This document shows, one piece after another, positions 34,751 through 46,359 of a stretch of DNA of 64,000 bases. The notes beneath the pieces were generated by a model, which saw only the letters and a program-made list of their open reading frames with translations, was not told the DNA's origin and ran no database searches. Made by a program: the position numbers and the translations under genes. How positions within the stretch are numbered: the first letter of the stretch is position 1; the number at the start of each line of letters is the position of its first letter. Source of the DNA: Pisaster brevispinus (taxonomy: Eukaryota > Echinodermata > Asteroidea > Forcipulatida > Asteriidae); the NCBI GenBank assembly GCA_023634235.1, contig JAMKCF010000015.1:12310087-12374086 (forward strand), written 5' to 3'.

Positions 34751-35628
34751 TTAAAATAACTCACATGTGTGTGAATATTTATTGATAACACATTTCTTCC
34801 CTGCATAGTTATACACACTTAGTGGCCACTTTGAAAATAGCTGTGAAAAACGAACACCCACATATTCGTGTTTTGACTCCAGTATGTAAGACAAAACATG
34901 AAAATCAAAGTACTCAGTGTGCATGCACTCAACAATGAACATTTTTTCATCGTTGATGATTACAATGGCCTCCAAAATTCCAAACTGTGGCAAGTCATCT
35001 TTATAGTTCAGAACCAAACAGCAGCCTGGTCTGTACTCGTGCCCATGGATGGTAAGCTTGAAGACCGTTCTCACCTTGAGTGTCAACACCTATAGAGGCA
35101 GCAATACTACCAACAAGTTCTGGGTACTCATCGTTTAAGTTAACAGACTTTCCTTCACGCACAGTGTCACCAGAATACATAAACGTTTCTGTCTTATGGC
35201 CCTGTGAACCCAACTGCTTGTAGCACATATACTTCTGATGCTTAATGCAGATGCTCAGTGGAAGGTTTTTGAAACATCGCCATTGTTTAGTTTTGAAGTA
35301 CCCATGTTTTGCCTCAAAGCGCATACACCAGTGGTTTCTTAACGGGCCATAATTCATCATTTGTCTTGGGAGATGGATGCAATAATGCATCTTAGGGGTA
35401 ATTTTCCCCTTTAGATAGAGAGCAGTAAAGGAACTATGATGTTCATATATGAGCTGAGAAAGCAAAGAAGCTGTCAATTGGTTGCAACAAGGACTAGTTG
35501 ATATGAGCAAAATTTGAACGAGCCTCAAAATTTTTTGCCATTTAGCTTCTCCTTTGGGTACGTTCTGACCTACAATGTAAGGCAAAGTACATACGAGGGT
35601 CATAGTTGCAGCAGAAGTTTCTGCACGT
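34751..35628 (-). pseudogene. Transposase-like uncharacterised protein, 3' fragment, frameshifted
   Basis: Two overlapping minus-strand frames make up one coding segment. The upstream part (about 35628-35080) has LPYIVGQNVP, ITPKMHYCIHLPRQMM and the diagnostic GPLRNHWCMRFEAKHGYFK. The downstream part (35089-34751) has KLTIHGHEYRPGCCLVL and ends at a stop at 34751. The P(K)xHxxxHxP...GPLxxxWxMRFExKHxxFK pattern is shared by a large, mostly unnamed family in animals and is reminiscent of transposases of the CMC/KDZ type. A single-base frame change near 35080-35095 separates the two parts. The upstream edge has an acceptor-like CAG, and just beyond it lies satellite sequence, so the 5' exons are gone. 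Family assignment to a transposase class is an inference. Confidence 0.55.
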
Positions 35629-38113
35629 TGGATTTTTACAATCTACACGTCATCGGATAGGTCGTTAAAAGTCCAACAAACGCTGCACACAACGTGACCC
35701 CATTTGACCCTGACTTCCGGTTCAAACCAGAAGTTGAAAATTTGAAAAATTCATATTATATAAACTACGTATTTTTTAACATAAATTTAGTATCTTTTAC
35801 AGTTTATTCTTTTAAAAGTCTCAAATAAAAAAAACGTTGCGTACGAAAAACAATGTTCAAATATCAAGCAAGCCATTTATGAAATGCATCCGATAGCTTA
35901 CACTATGCTTGACCTATGTTAACGATATCATCATCAAGTGTACATGCAATGAGAATCCAATTTAATTTGAAATCCTGTTGAAAACATCTAAGAATTACAA
36001 AATTAATAATGTCAATATGAATAACATAGTTGGTGTAAACCGATAGTAATTTATTATTCAATAAAGAATAAATTTATATTAAAAAAATTATTAGATTCAG
36101 TGAACAGTATACATGTACTTGATAGTTGTACTTGTATTTTCAAGCCTCGTATCGAGAATTGCAGCCAAGATGAGGGGAAGTCGGAAAATGTTGCTATTGT
36201 ATGAAATGAAAATATTTGACTTTATGCCATTTTAAATATATATCAATGATGACGTCTTCAAACTACACACCGCCCTCTTGTGAGAAATATTGTTCCGTAA
36301 AGTCGTGACTCATGTATTAGAAATGATATTAAATTGTCCACTATTTTTGTCAAATGATTCACTTTATCACGTTATCATACCTAGCAGGGGCATCTGGTGA
36401 CGTCATATTGACCTATGAATATCAAATAATGCAGCATGAATCATAAAGAATAATTAACATAATTCATCGTACCGAAACACGAACACCTTGTTTTTGTGAT
36501 GTCACAAAAACTCAACGGCTAGTTTTTAGTTGTTTGTGCAATACATGCACGAACACCTCTTGATACTGTTCTGTTTTTTTTAGGTGTTCATGCAATATGT
36601 GCACGAACACCTCTTGATATTGTTCCGTTTTTGGGCTTTTCTTCTCCTTCTTTCACAGAACTCTTCTCTGCAACATAACTCAAGATTGAAACTGAACTGA
36701 ACCTTGAAACTCATCAGACAATTGAGCCTTAATATGAGGACGGCACAGTTGTCATGACGTCATGATGACGTCATCGGGTGTCGAATTACAAGGTTTTTAA
36801 AATGGAAAATGACCATTTTCAAGTTGCTGTATCTTCGTGAATTTGAAAGCTATGATGCTCATAATTGGGCATCGGATAGATCAAGACTGGGGCAAAATTA
36901 AAAAAGTTAACGAAAAAATCGTATGACCTTTTTGCCTTCGATTTTTCCTTCAAAAAGTCATATTTTTTGCTTTTCTACAGCATAACTCAAGATTGAAATC
37001 GAGTTGACAGTTGAAACTCATGAGACGATTGAACCCCAGCATCAAGACGCTACAAACATGATGATGTCATGATGACGTCATCGGGTATTGAATTACATTA
37101 AATCAAAGTTTAATATTTGTAAAAATTCATAACTCATGAACCACATTTTTCACAATCTACACATCATCGAATAGGTCGTTTGAAGGTCAACAAACGTTAC
37201 ACACAACATGACCCCCTTTGACCTCGACTTCCGGTTCAAACCGCAAGATGAACATTTCTTAAATTCATATCTCAAAAACTACGTCATATTTTAACATGAA
37301 TTTTGCATCAGTTATCCTGCCGAAACTTTTGCACACAAATATTAACATTTCAATCATTGCATCTGGTCCAAACCGGGCGTCGAAGCGCGAGTGTCTGTTG
37401 ACTTTCATTGTATGACAACGCACGATAGTGTAGGCCAACACAAACATACGCCGACACTGTGCACAGCCACGCACGTGTACAACGCTCGTGAAGTTAAGTT
37501 GACATGTACATGTACTACATGTGCCATTACATTGTGCGCTATTTCATTGTACATGTCGGTGCAAACCCAATTAATGATAGTGCGTGTAATATTTGAAAAA
37601 TTCATATCTCTTGAACCACACGTTGGATTTCCACAATTCATACGTCGTCTGAACGGTCTTGATAAATTAAACACGCACTACACAAAATGTGACTTGTTTG
37701 ACCTTAACTTCTGGTTCAAACCGGAAGTTGATGTTTCCTGTTTCAAAAAATCATAACTTCTGAACCACACTTTGGATTTGTACAATCTATGCATCATTTG
37801 GGAGGTATGTAACAAGTAAAGAAACGATACACAAAATGTTATGCCATTTGACCTTGACTTCCGGTTCAAACCGGAAGATGAATTTAATAATTTAAAAAAT
37901 AACAACTCCTCAACCACTCATTGTATTTTTATCAAGTAAACGTCATTAGAAAGAGCTCGTAAGACTTAATAAACGGTATACAGTGTGACCTCTTTTAACA
38001 GTGACTTCCGTTTCAAACCGGAAGTTAGAATATTAATGTTTCAAAAAATTATATCTTCCAAAGCACACGCTGTTTTTTATTTTTTTACACAATTGGCAAA
38101 GTATTTATCAACA
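35629..38113. repeat. Satellite and segmental repeat, left block
   Basis: Monomers of about 120-150 bp share the order: ttgaaccacacgttggattt, acaatctacac, cattcgatgggtcgtt-like, tgacc..atttgacc, then a palindrome CTTCCGGTTCAAACCGGAAG and gttga. Copies of the palindrome occur near 35715, 37230, 37707, 37859 and 38005. Between 36470 and 37600 lies a longer segment with actcaagattgaaac, paired TGACGTCA sites and gtgtctgttgactttcattg that is repeated at 41487-42480. No protein-coding region is supported; the open frames at 37391 and 42270 are copies of this repeat. Confidence 0.85.
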
Positions 38114-38149
38114 TTAAGTGTCATTTCACGTAAACACTTAATATACTTT

Positions 38150-38345
38150 TAGTAAACTTAAGCATACTGTTTCATCAGAACCAAACAGTCCCCTTTGAAC
38201 AGATTAGGCCTGCTCTTCAAAACACATCTTGTATTGCTTGCAAGTGGTATTCAAAGTGTTGTGAACTGCGCCCCTTTGTTGAAAGTCACACATTTGGGAA
38301 TTCCCCCTTGTACATCAACACTAGAAAGAAAGTCTGTGCTGTCAT
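38150..38345 (+). repeat. Left inner inverted arm of the TTAA element
   Basis: Starts agtaaacttaagcatactgt and includes ttcaaagtgttgtgaactg; nearly identical in inverted form at 40140-40360. The same 38-residue open frame appears on the plus strand here and on the minus strand there, so it is a repeat artefact. Confidence 0.8.
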
Positions 38346-38571
38346 CAGTTTCCAGCGAGAGTATCAAGAAAGAGTATATAAAATGCATTGTCTTTTCCAA
38401 AAAACAGGGTACATGTGAATTGCAGTACAAAGAGTTGAAAATGACTAGAGCCTGGACTATGTAAAGATTTTGTCAAAAACTGTAGGCTTGTTTTTGTGAC
38501 ATTGATTTGATGCTTCAGTCAGAATCTGCTGTTCATGTTTAAAGAGGTCCATGCGAGACAAAGGCCAGGCT

Positions 38572-39228
38572 GTGAAAATTGAAAAGAACAAAGTGAAAGT
38601 TCCAAAGATGATGACGTGCCTGAATCAGAGCTTTGTCCCTGTCCCGAAGAAGGCTGCATGGATTCCTACGAGACTTTGTGTGACTTGAATCACCATTTGC
38701 TATGTGGCAATCACACAATATTGTTAGAGAAGCACACACTTCATGACAAGGTGAAAATCATGTATACAGAGAAGTTGCATGTTGAGGCAGGAGTCATCCC
38801 ATGTATAGAAGCAAAAACAATCCCAGCTAAGGGCAAAGAACAACTGCCTGCAGGTTGGGCAATGCAGAAATGTCGACAGTCCAAACACTTAAACAAAAAC
38901 AAAAGGATTTCCTAAATGAAAAGTTTAATCTGGGTGAAGTAAGTGGAAACAAATGTAACCCTGCTATTGTTGCAAAAGAAATACGCATTAAGAAAGATAC
39001 ACAAGGAATCAGTATGTTCACTGCAGCAGAGCTCTTGACGGCACAACAGATTTCAAGCTATTTTAGCCGAATTGCATCAAAGGTTAGAGCACTGGCACCA
39101 ACAGTTGAGGAGGACAGAGATAGAGATCATAAACAACTCCTGGTTTCTGTTCTTGAGGCAGTTGGTCTGGAGCATCCAATCGTGTCCAACACATTCAATA
39201 TTTGTGAACTCATAAGATCTGGAAATTA
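38572..39228 (+). pseudogene. C2H2 finger plus FLTSQQ-type family protein, fragment in the TTAA element
   Basis: Two plus-strand frames joined by a one-base shift near 38868. The first holds a C2H2-like finger (CPCPEEGCMDSYETLCDLNHH, quoted only in part here as CPEEGC...H..C) and ends in KGKEQLPAGWAMQK. The second starts VQTLKQKQKDFLNEKFNLGE and continues with NPAIVAKEIRI, FTAAELLTAQQISSYFSRIA. I recognise this finger + 'GWAL' + 'KQKxxLxxKFxxGExTGxKxxPxxVAxxMR' + 'FLTxQQIxxFFSR' layout from many unnamed invertebrate proteins. No function can be given. It ends at a TAA near 39228. Whether it was the element's own gene is unknown. Confidence 0.6.
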
Positions 39229-40139
39229 AACAGTGTCAGCTTCAAAGTGTTGAACAAAGTTTGCCACGATCTTAACATTGATACACAAGATTTGCAAAAT
39301 AAGCGTAAGAGATCACTTTATGAAGCAAAATTAAAAGAAATTGTAAATGCTAGCACCTGCTCAACATAAATCGGTAAGATGCTATTGCAGTGACAAGAGT
39401 TTAATAAGGATAGTTTTGGTTCTTTTTCCATTCAATATCGTACTTATTTGTAATACTTTTGTAATAGGCCTTATATGTCTCAGAGAACGATCACCGAAGA
39501 CCATTATCAAACATTACTGGCTGAATTGCCTGTTAATATTAAATTAACCTACTGCTTTTTATTATTTGCAACAGTGCAACTATAATGAAACTCTGCCCCC
39601 GATGGGGTAATTGCTTACAGAAGGCCAAAAATGATGAATAGCCAGTTAGATACTTGGGTTGATTTTGGCTCATTATTAAAGCTTTTTCTGTTTTGATTGG
39701 GATAAAAAGGTTTCCATTGGGTGGCATGCAAGGTACCAAGGATACTCTAGGAAGGCCACATAGGACAACTTGTAAATAATGCTCATTGCACTACTTCTCT
39801 ACTTGCAATAGGAATCATTTATGAACAAGGTCAAGTAGTCAAGATAAAACAATCTTGAACTCTATCTGGCAAAGCATGGGTTATGGGTTGGTTGGATACC
39901 ATATTAATAAATAATTACTTTGTATTCATTAAATAACGGGCTTCGAAACAGTGCCAGAAAGCATACCCTTCTTTGTGTATTGCACATTCAAACTGAAGGA
40001 AAAACTTCAAATGCATTTTTCCTGTAGTGGGAAAATTACCATATTTGAGGCAGTAGTGTCACAACAGGATACAATTGCCCAAGATTTTCTCACCAGACAT
40101 GAAACGACAAAAGTTGGCCCTAATCACAACTGAATGGAC

Positions 40140-40366
40140 AAATATTCCGAGACCCTTGGAAACTGAAGACAGCACAGACTTTCTTTCTAGTGTTGATGTA
40201 CAAGGGGGGAATTCCCAAATGTGTGACTTTCAACAAAGGGGCACTGTTCACAACACTTTGAATACCACTTGCAAGCAATACAAGATGTGTTTTGAAGAGT
40301 AGGCCTAATCTGTTCAAAGGGGACTGTTTGGTTCTGATGAAACAGTATGCTTCAGTTTACAAAAAG
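40140..40366 (-). repeat. Right inner inverted arm of the TTAA element
   Basis: Inverted partner of 38150-38345. About 800 bp separate it from the outer right terminus, against about 10 bp on the left, so extra sequence (including a copy of 39981-40160 at 40587-40765 and a poly-G run near 40461) was gained on the right. Confidence 0.75.
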
Positions 40367-41188
40367 TATTGGTCTCTCTTTGTTCAAATACACTAAATAG
40401 AATGTTATCAAAAATAAGAAATGTAAAATATCAAATAGTTAATGAAACATAACATGCTGGGGGGGGGGGGGGTTAAAGGCCGAGATTACAGTCAGCACAA
40501 ACATCCTGATCAATGTGGGGTAATCCATAAGCCTACAGAGTGCTAAGGAAAAGGTGCCGAATTGATGGAAGTGTTCTTTTTATGCTACTAATTCAAACTG
40601 AGGGAAAACATTCAAAATGCATTTTTGCTGTTTTGGGGAAAAAAATACATTTTTGAAGCAGTACTGACACAACAAGATACAATTGCCCAAGTTTTTCTCA
40701 CCAGATATGAAAAGACCAATGTTGGCCCTAATCACAGCCGAAAGGAAAATTTTCTGAGACCCCTGGCAAATTGACATTTTAAGGGCCAAAAATAGGGTAA
40801 AATGTCGATTTTGCAAGTTCTAAAAACATGCTCTAATGAATGTTGCAAAAATAGCAAAAGGGTGAAATTTATAGCAATAATTTGTTTTTCTCAAGTAAAG
40901 CCAAGGATAATACTTTGTAGTGTATAAAAGGGTTTTATGAAATAATTTTGTATTTTGGTAGGATGGAGTTATAAATATTACTTAAAAACCAGTTTTTCAT
41001 ACCCCAAAATCGGTCTAAAATGCCCAAAACACAAAATGAGCTGTTACCATGGCAACGGGCTATATAATGAATTAAAAAGTAAATTGTGTATACTTGCACC
41101 CCAAGGCCCTTCCACCAACAAAGTATTAACAAAATTGATATTTGACCGTGGACACATATGTTAAGTATTTACGTGAAACTACACTTAA

Positions 41189-42502
41189 GAACTGACACAC
41201 AGAATGTGACCCAATTTTACCTTGACTTCCGGTTCAAACCGGGTGATCAAATTCAATACAAACAGTCATAACTCCCGAACCACACGTTGGATTTTTAACA
41301 ACTACACGGCATTACAAAGGGACTTACCTAGGACTTACCTAGCGCTACACAGTATGACCTCATTTGACCTAAGTTTTGGTACAAAACCGGAAGTTGAAGA
41401 TTTATATTGAAACAAAATCTTACTACTGAACCACAAATCGGATTGATAAAATGAAATATTGTTCAATCATAATTTGATAACATCGATCACGAACACCTTG
41501 TTTTGTAGTAAACAAAAACTGAATGTCTAGTCTTCTCCATCTTCTTCTTCCCAATAACTCTTCTCTACAGCATAACTCAAGATTGGAATTAAATTGAACC
41601 TTGAAACTCATCAGACGATTGAACCTCAATATAAAGACAGCATAGCTGTCATGACGTCATGCTGACGTCATCAGGTGTCAAATTACAAGTGTTTAAAGTT
41701 GTAAATGACAATTTGCTTTTTGCTGTATTTCCTTGAATTTAAAAGCTGTGATGTTCATAGTTGGGCATCTGATAGTTCAAGATTGGGGCAACATTTGAGA
41801 AGTTAACATCAAAATCGTATGACCTTAACTTCAGGGTTGTTACCCTGGGTCGAAGTTTGCCTTCGTTGATTTTCCTACAAAAAGTTATTTTTCGGGCTTA
41901 TCTACAGCATAACTCAAGATTAAAATTGAATTGAACTTTGAAATTCATCAGATATAAGAACCTCAAAATTTAATATTTGTAAAAAATAATAACTCATGAA
42001 CCACGTGTTGGATTTTTACAATCTACACATCATCGGATAGGTCGTTAGAAGGTCAACAAACGCTACACAAACCATGACCCCATTTGACCTTGACTTCCGG
42101 TTCAAACCGGAAGTTGAAAATTTCAGAAATTCTAGTATCAAAAACTACGTAACATTGTAACATGAATTTTGCATCAGGTTACAGATGAGTTATTTTGCTG
42201 AAACCTTTTGCACAGAGATTATAGCAACTTAATCCTTGCAACTGGTCAAAACCGGGCGTCAAAGCGCATGTGTCTGTTGACTTTCATTGTATGACAACGC
42301 ACGATAGTGTAGGCCAACACAAACATACGCCAACACTGTACACAGCCACGCTTGTGTACAATGCACGTGTAGTAAAGTTGGCTTGTACATGTACTACATG
42401 TGCGAATACATGCAGCGTCGCTTGCTATTTGATATTGTACATGTACATTGCAAACCCAATTAATGATAGTCCGTGTAATATTTGAAAAAAAATCATATCT
42501 CT
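41189..42502. repeat. Satellite and segmental repeat, right block
   Basis: Continues the split monomer (gaactgacacacag...) with palindrome copies near 41225, 41374 (diverged) and 42093, and carries the second copy of the long segment (41487-42480) in the same orientation as the first. It breaks off at catatctctt, where the LINE tail begins. Confidence 0.85.
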
Positions 42503-42525
42503 TTCAATTCAATTCAATTCAAATT
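42503..42525 (-). repeat. (TTGAA)n tail of the LINE
   Basis: About four units of caatt on the plus strand, directly between satellite sequence and the LINE 3' UTR. It marks the insertion point. Confidence 0.75.
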
Positions 42526-42884
42526 CACATTTATTTTTATACTTCTATGAATATACAAACACAGTTTACAGAAAAATACTAAGTAAACCAAAAAACAAGT
42601 AAACTTCAAATCAGGTATGCAGTAACAAGGAAATAGAGTATGAGGCTGTTTAAGTAAGCAGAAGCTTGTACAAAACAGCCGACAAACAAACACAAACAAA
42701 GAACAAACAGACAGGCAAGAGACATGACAATGGGTATACGTTAAAACGAGACGAGGAGAGTGTGAGCATAACAATGACGAAATGAAAAAACTACAATAAT
42801 CTAATGTAACAAATAGGAAAACATAAAAGTGACTGAATGGAAAAACGGAAATGTAATTGTAAAAGAGTTACATGGAAGAGGAAG

Positions 42885-44824
42885 CTAAGATGCATACTGG
42901 GAAATAAGAGCATGTTTGTACGAAGATTTGAAAAGACCCACGGACCGCTTAGATATAATATTCTCATCTACAGTTTTCCACACACGAGGGCCAAAAAAGC
43001 GAATTGTGTTCATAGAATAAGAGGTGCGAGTGAAAGGAACATAGATGTTGTACCTGGATCTTGTGGAATGACTATGGGTATCTCGAACTGAGGTAAAGAA
43101 TGAAGACAAAGTTTGGGGAAGAAGGTTATTAGTGAACTTAAACATAAATATCCCGGTATGGAGTTTGTTGATGTCAGCGATAGTGAGAGTGTGCAATAGT
43201 GCAAAGAGAGGTGCTGAATGATCTCTGTGGGAGGAAAAGGTGCAGATGCGAAAAGCCCTTTTTTGTGAGATGATTAGAGAATGCATCTTGGTGTTACACA
43301 TGCCCAGACAATGTTACAGTAATTTAAGTAAGGGAAGATGAGGGTATTGTAAAGGAGAACAAGTGATGAGGCAGGAAGAAAATGACGTAGCTTGGAAATG
43401 ACACCTGAGTTTCGACAGACAACCTTATTAACAGAAGAGATGTGATTAGACCAGGGTAGTTTATGGTCGATGGTGACACCAAGAAATTTAGCCGAGAAGA
43501 CTCTAGCTATGACAACACCGTCTATGATAACCGGGGGCAGATTTATATCTTCAGGACGATGACACTTAGAGAAAAAGATGAAGTTTGTCCTGGCAAGGTT
43601 TATTGAAAGTTTGTTTGCCTTCAGCCAAGAAAAGACATGTTTGAGTTTTGCATTGAGCATGTTGAACAAAGAGAAAATGTGAGGACTGGAGTAAAAAATA
43701 GTAGTATCGTCAGCAAACAAAGTGAAAGACAAAAGGGAAGAAGAATAGTGAAGGTCATTAATGTAGAGGAGAAAGAGAAATGGACCAATAATTTAACCTT
43801 GGGGAACGCCATGCTTGATGTTTAAACGATCAGAATCGCATCCTTTAATATAAGTATACTGATATCTATTAGAAAGATTGTCAGCAAACCATTGAAGAGC
43901 GACTTCCCTGATGCCAAAGTGTTCAAGCTTAGAAAGAAGAATAGAGTGATTAATAGTATCAAAGGCTTTAGAGAGGTCAATTAAGACACCGACAGCAAAC
44001 ATTTTCTTATTCAAAGCCTGTGTTACACTATCGACAAGTTCAATGAGGGCCAAGTCGGTGGATTGTTTAGATCTAAAGCCAAATTGATGATCAAAGAGGA
44101 GATGGAAACGAGAGATGAAAAAAGAAAGACGATTGCACATAAGACTTTCAAGGATTTTAGAGAAGCAAGGAAGGATGGAAATAGGCCTGTAATTATTAAT
44201 GTTGCATTTATCACCGTTTTTGAAGACGGGAATAAGTTTAGCAACTTTAAGATTAAGAGGCACTGAGAAAGGACAGATTGAAAATGTTAGCAAGAGGTTC
44301 AGCAATAGAAGGAAGAACATATTTCATTACAGTAGAACAAATGTCGTCAGAACCACAGCTACTACCACTCTTCATATCTTTGCCGATCCGTAAAACTTAA
44401 TGAGCATTAGTAGGGGTTAGGAAAAAAGAAGAACCATTTGGGTTGTGCAAATAATCAGAAAAATGAGTGCTAGAGGGGGGTATTTTATGAGCTAAAGAAG
44501 AACCGATATGTTATTGAAGAATTTATTGAAAGAATCAGCAATATCATTAGCCTGTGAGAAAAAGTGTTCATCACCGTCCACCGTGAAATTATCTGGAAGC
44601 GAAGTATCTTTGCGCTTACCCAAGATGCCATTTATTTCACGCCACATACTTTTAAGGTTGCCCTTATGACGATCGAGCTTATCGGCATAATATTTTTTCT
44701 TGGCGGAACAAATAGTGGCAGTGAGACGATTACGATAGGTTTTATAATACCGCTCATTATCTTCACTGGGGTTGCGCAGAAAACGCCGATGGAGCCTATT
44801 TTTAAAGAGACAGGAGTTTACCAT
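42885..44824 (-). pseudogene. LINE ORF2 reverse transcriptase and C-terminal part, frameshifted
   Basis: The domain is spread over at least four frames: 44824-44492 (linker), 44320-43793 (GDKCNINNYRPISILP, IDLSKAFDTINH, GVPQG), 43732-43274 (FTLFADDTTIFYS with the catalytic Asp pair, then FLGVTIDHKLPW) and 43301-42885 (RVWKTVDENI near the C-terminus). Motif order is normal. Breaks lie near 44400, 43790 and 43290. Confidence 0.83.
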
Positions 44825-45882
44825 AGACTGGGTGATCCACGGCTGTTTTTCAGAGATTTCCCAGTAGGCTTAGTAAGAGGACGAAAATGATTGTTATAAC
44901 GAGAGGTATAGATAGAAAGGAAAGTGTCATAAGCAGAGTTGGCCTCTTGAGCTCGATAACCCTCATTCCAATCAACACTATTAAGATCAGAGCTGAAAAA
45001 ATGGAGGGAATTGCTATTTATGTCCCTGGTTATGAAGGTTTTCTGAAGAGGCACAGACTTCTGAAAGCACGAGGCGGTCAGCTGGAAAAGAGGATAATGA
45101 TCGGAAATATCCGAACACAATAAACCAGCTGTAATATCAAGATCAGAGTTAGTAAGAATGTTATCAATCATTGAGGCAGTGTGCGGGGTGATACCAGTAG
45201 GTTTGGTAATCAGAGGGTGGAAGCCATAGGCGAAAAAAGTATTCAAGAACTGGTCCGTGGGTTGATCTTCACAATTGAGCAAATTAAGGTTGAAATCACC
45301 CATTATGTAACAAAGCTTCCCCTCCTTAGTAAACTTTTCAAGGCAACAATCAAAACATCTGTGGAAGTTGCTGAATGACGTTCCAGGAGCCCTGTAGACA
45401 TTCCCCACGATTAAGTTAGAAGCATTGTCTCGCTGAATTTCAATGAAAACTGCTTCAAAGTCATCTTGTGATGGCATAAGATCTTCCCGAATGCGGAAAT
45501 TCAGCGAGTTGCTTACAAACATGGCTGCCCCTCCTCCGGGTCTGAAAGATCGTGATGAATGAACAAGTTCGTAACTTTTCAAGTGGACATACGACGGAGG
45601 GGCTTCTTTAAACCAGGTTTCAATAAAGCCATATAACGAGAAAGAATGGTCCAGTGTAGCCAGAAAGTCTTGAATATCAAAGAAATGTCTACAAAGGATC
45701 CTGGAGTTCATATAATAAATAGAAAAGTTGCCTGGACTAGAAAAATTAATACTATTAAATTCCTGAGAATCAAAATAATTACAGTTTTTATTTAAGTTAT
45801 CGTCATCACCATCATCATCAACGTCACTTGCAAAATCAGTAAACACAAATAAACACAAAGAACTATAAGACAAACAAGACAA
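44818..45882 (-). pseudogene. LINE ORF2 endonuclease (APE-type)
   Basis: This 354-residue frame contains the APE endonuclease landmarks: YGFIETWF (catalytic Glu), GGGAAMFVS, VGNVYRAPG, YIMGDFNLNLL (Asp/Asn) and SDISDHYPLF (Asp-His). It nicks target DNA in target-primed reverse transcription. It changes frame at about 44820 before reverse transcriptase. An acidic Asp-rich N-terminal stretch is unusual, and the true start is uncertain. Confidence 0.82.
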
Positions 45883-46359
45883 TCAAAGCAAAAGATTTAA
45901 AGAATGGATGAAAAAAAGGGAAGGGTAAAACAAACAAATACACAAAATCAAAGCAGTGAGTTATTCCCGAGCTCCACAGGGAAAAAGTAAAGCGAGAAGC
46001 CAGCGAAAGCAAGGCTATAGCAGGAATGAACTATAACAATCAAATAACCAAATGTAAATGATGTAAGCATAAACAAGATTTTAATAAAATAATAATTGTC
46101 CCAAAGACATGAATCAAACTCGAAAACGAAAAAGGGAGGGGAAAAAACATAAGCTAAACAAAACAAAGTCAGATATGGATAAATAAATAAAACTAAATGG
46201 CCAAAACAAAGCAGCAATATGGCGGTAAATTAGACTTGGCGGTAAAGACTTGGCAAATTAAATAAAACAAAGTCAAGCATACTTAATGAAGGGATGATGA
46301 GGTAGAACCAGACAACACATGGTTAATGGTGAAAATGGAGATGGCGCAGCACAATATCA

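Larger units (their letters stand above)
38114..41188. mobile_element. 3.07-kb DNA element with terminal inverted repeats at a TTAA-like target
   Basis: The left end ttaagtgtcatttcacgt (38114) and the right end acgtgaaactacacttaa (to 41188) are inverted over 28 bases with 25 matches. The element lies inside one satellite monomer: the sequence left of 38114 and right of 41188 reads on as a monomer, and neighbouring monomers carry TTAA at the same place (near 37671 and 37969). TTAA at each edge therefore fits a target duplication, leaving 38118-41184 as the element proper. Inside are a second inverted pair of about 200 bp (38150-38345 and 40140-40360), a duplicated block (39981-40160 and 40587-40765) and a broken gene. 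Confidence 0.7.

Noticed and set aside
36530..36640. CRISPR-like short repeats (gcacgaacacctcttgatac)
   Set aside because: Only two copies, within a eukaryotic satellite; no array structure.
37391..37756. Open frame on the plus strand, near-identical to one at 42270
   Set aside because: It is part of a segmental repeat; the identity reflects DNA duplication, the codon pattern shows no protein family, and the frames end differently.
38195..38464. Plus-strand open frame starting MNRLGLLFKTHLVLL
   Set aside because: The same peptide appears on the opposite strand at 40120-40317 because of the inverted arms of the TTAA element.
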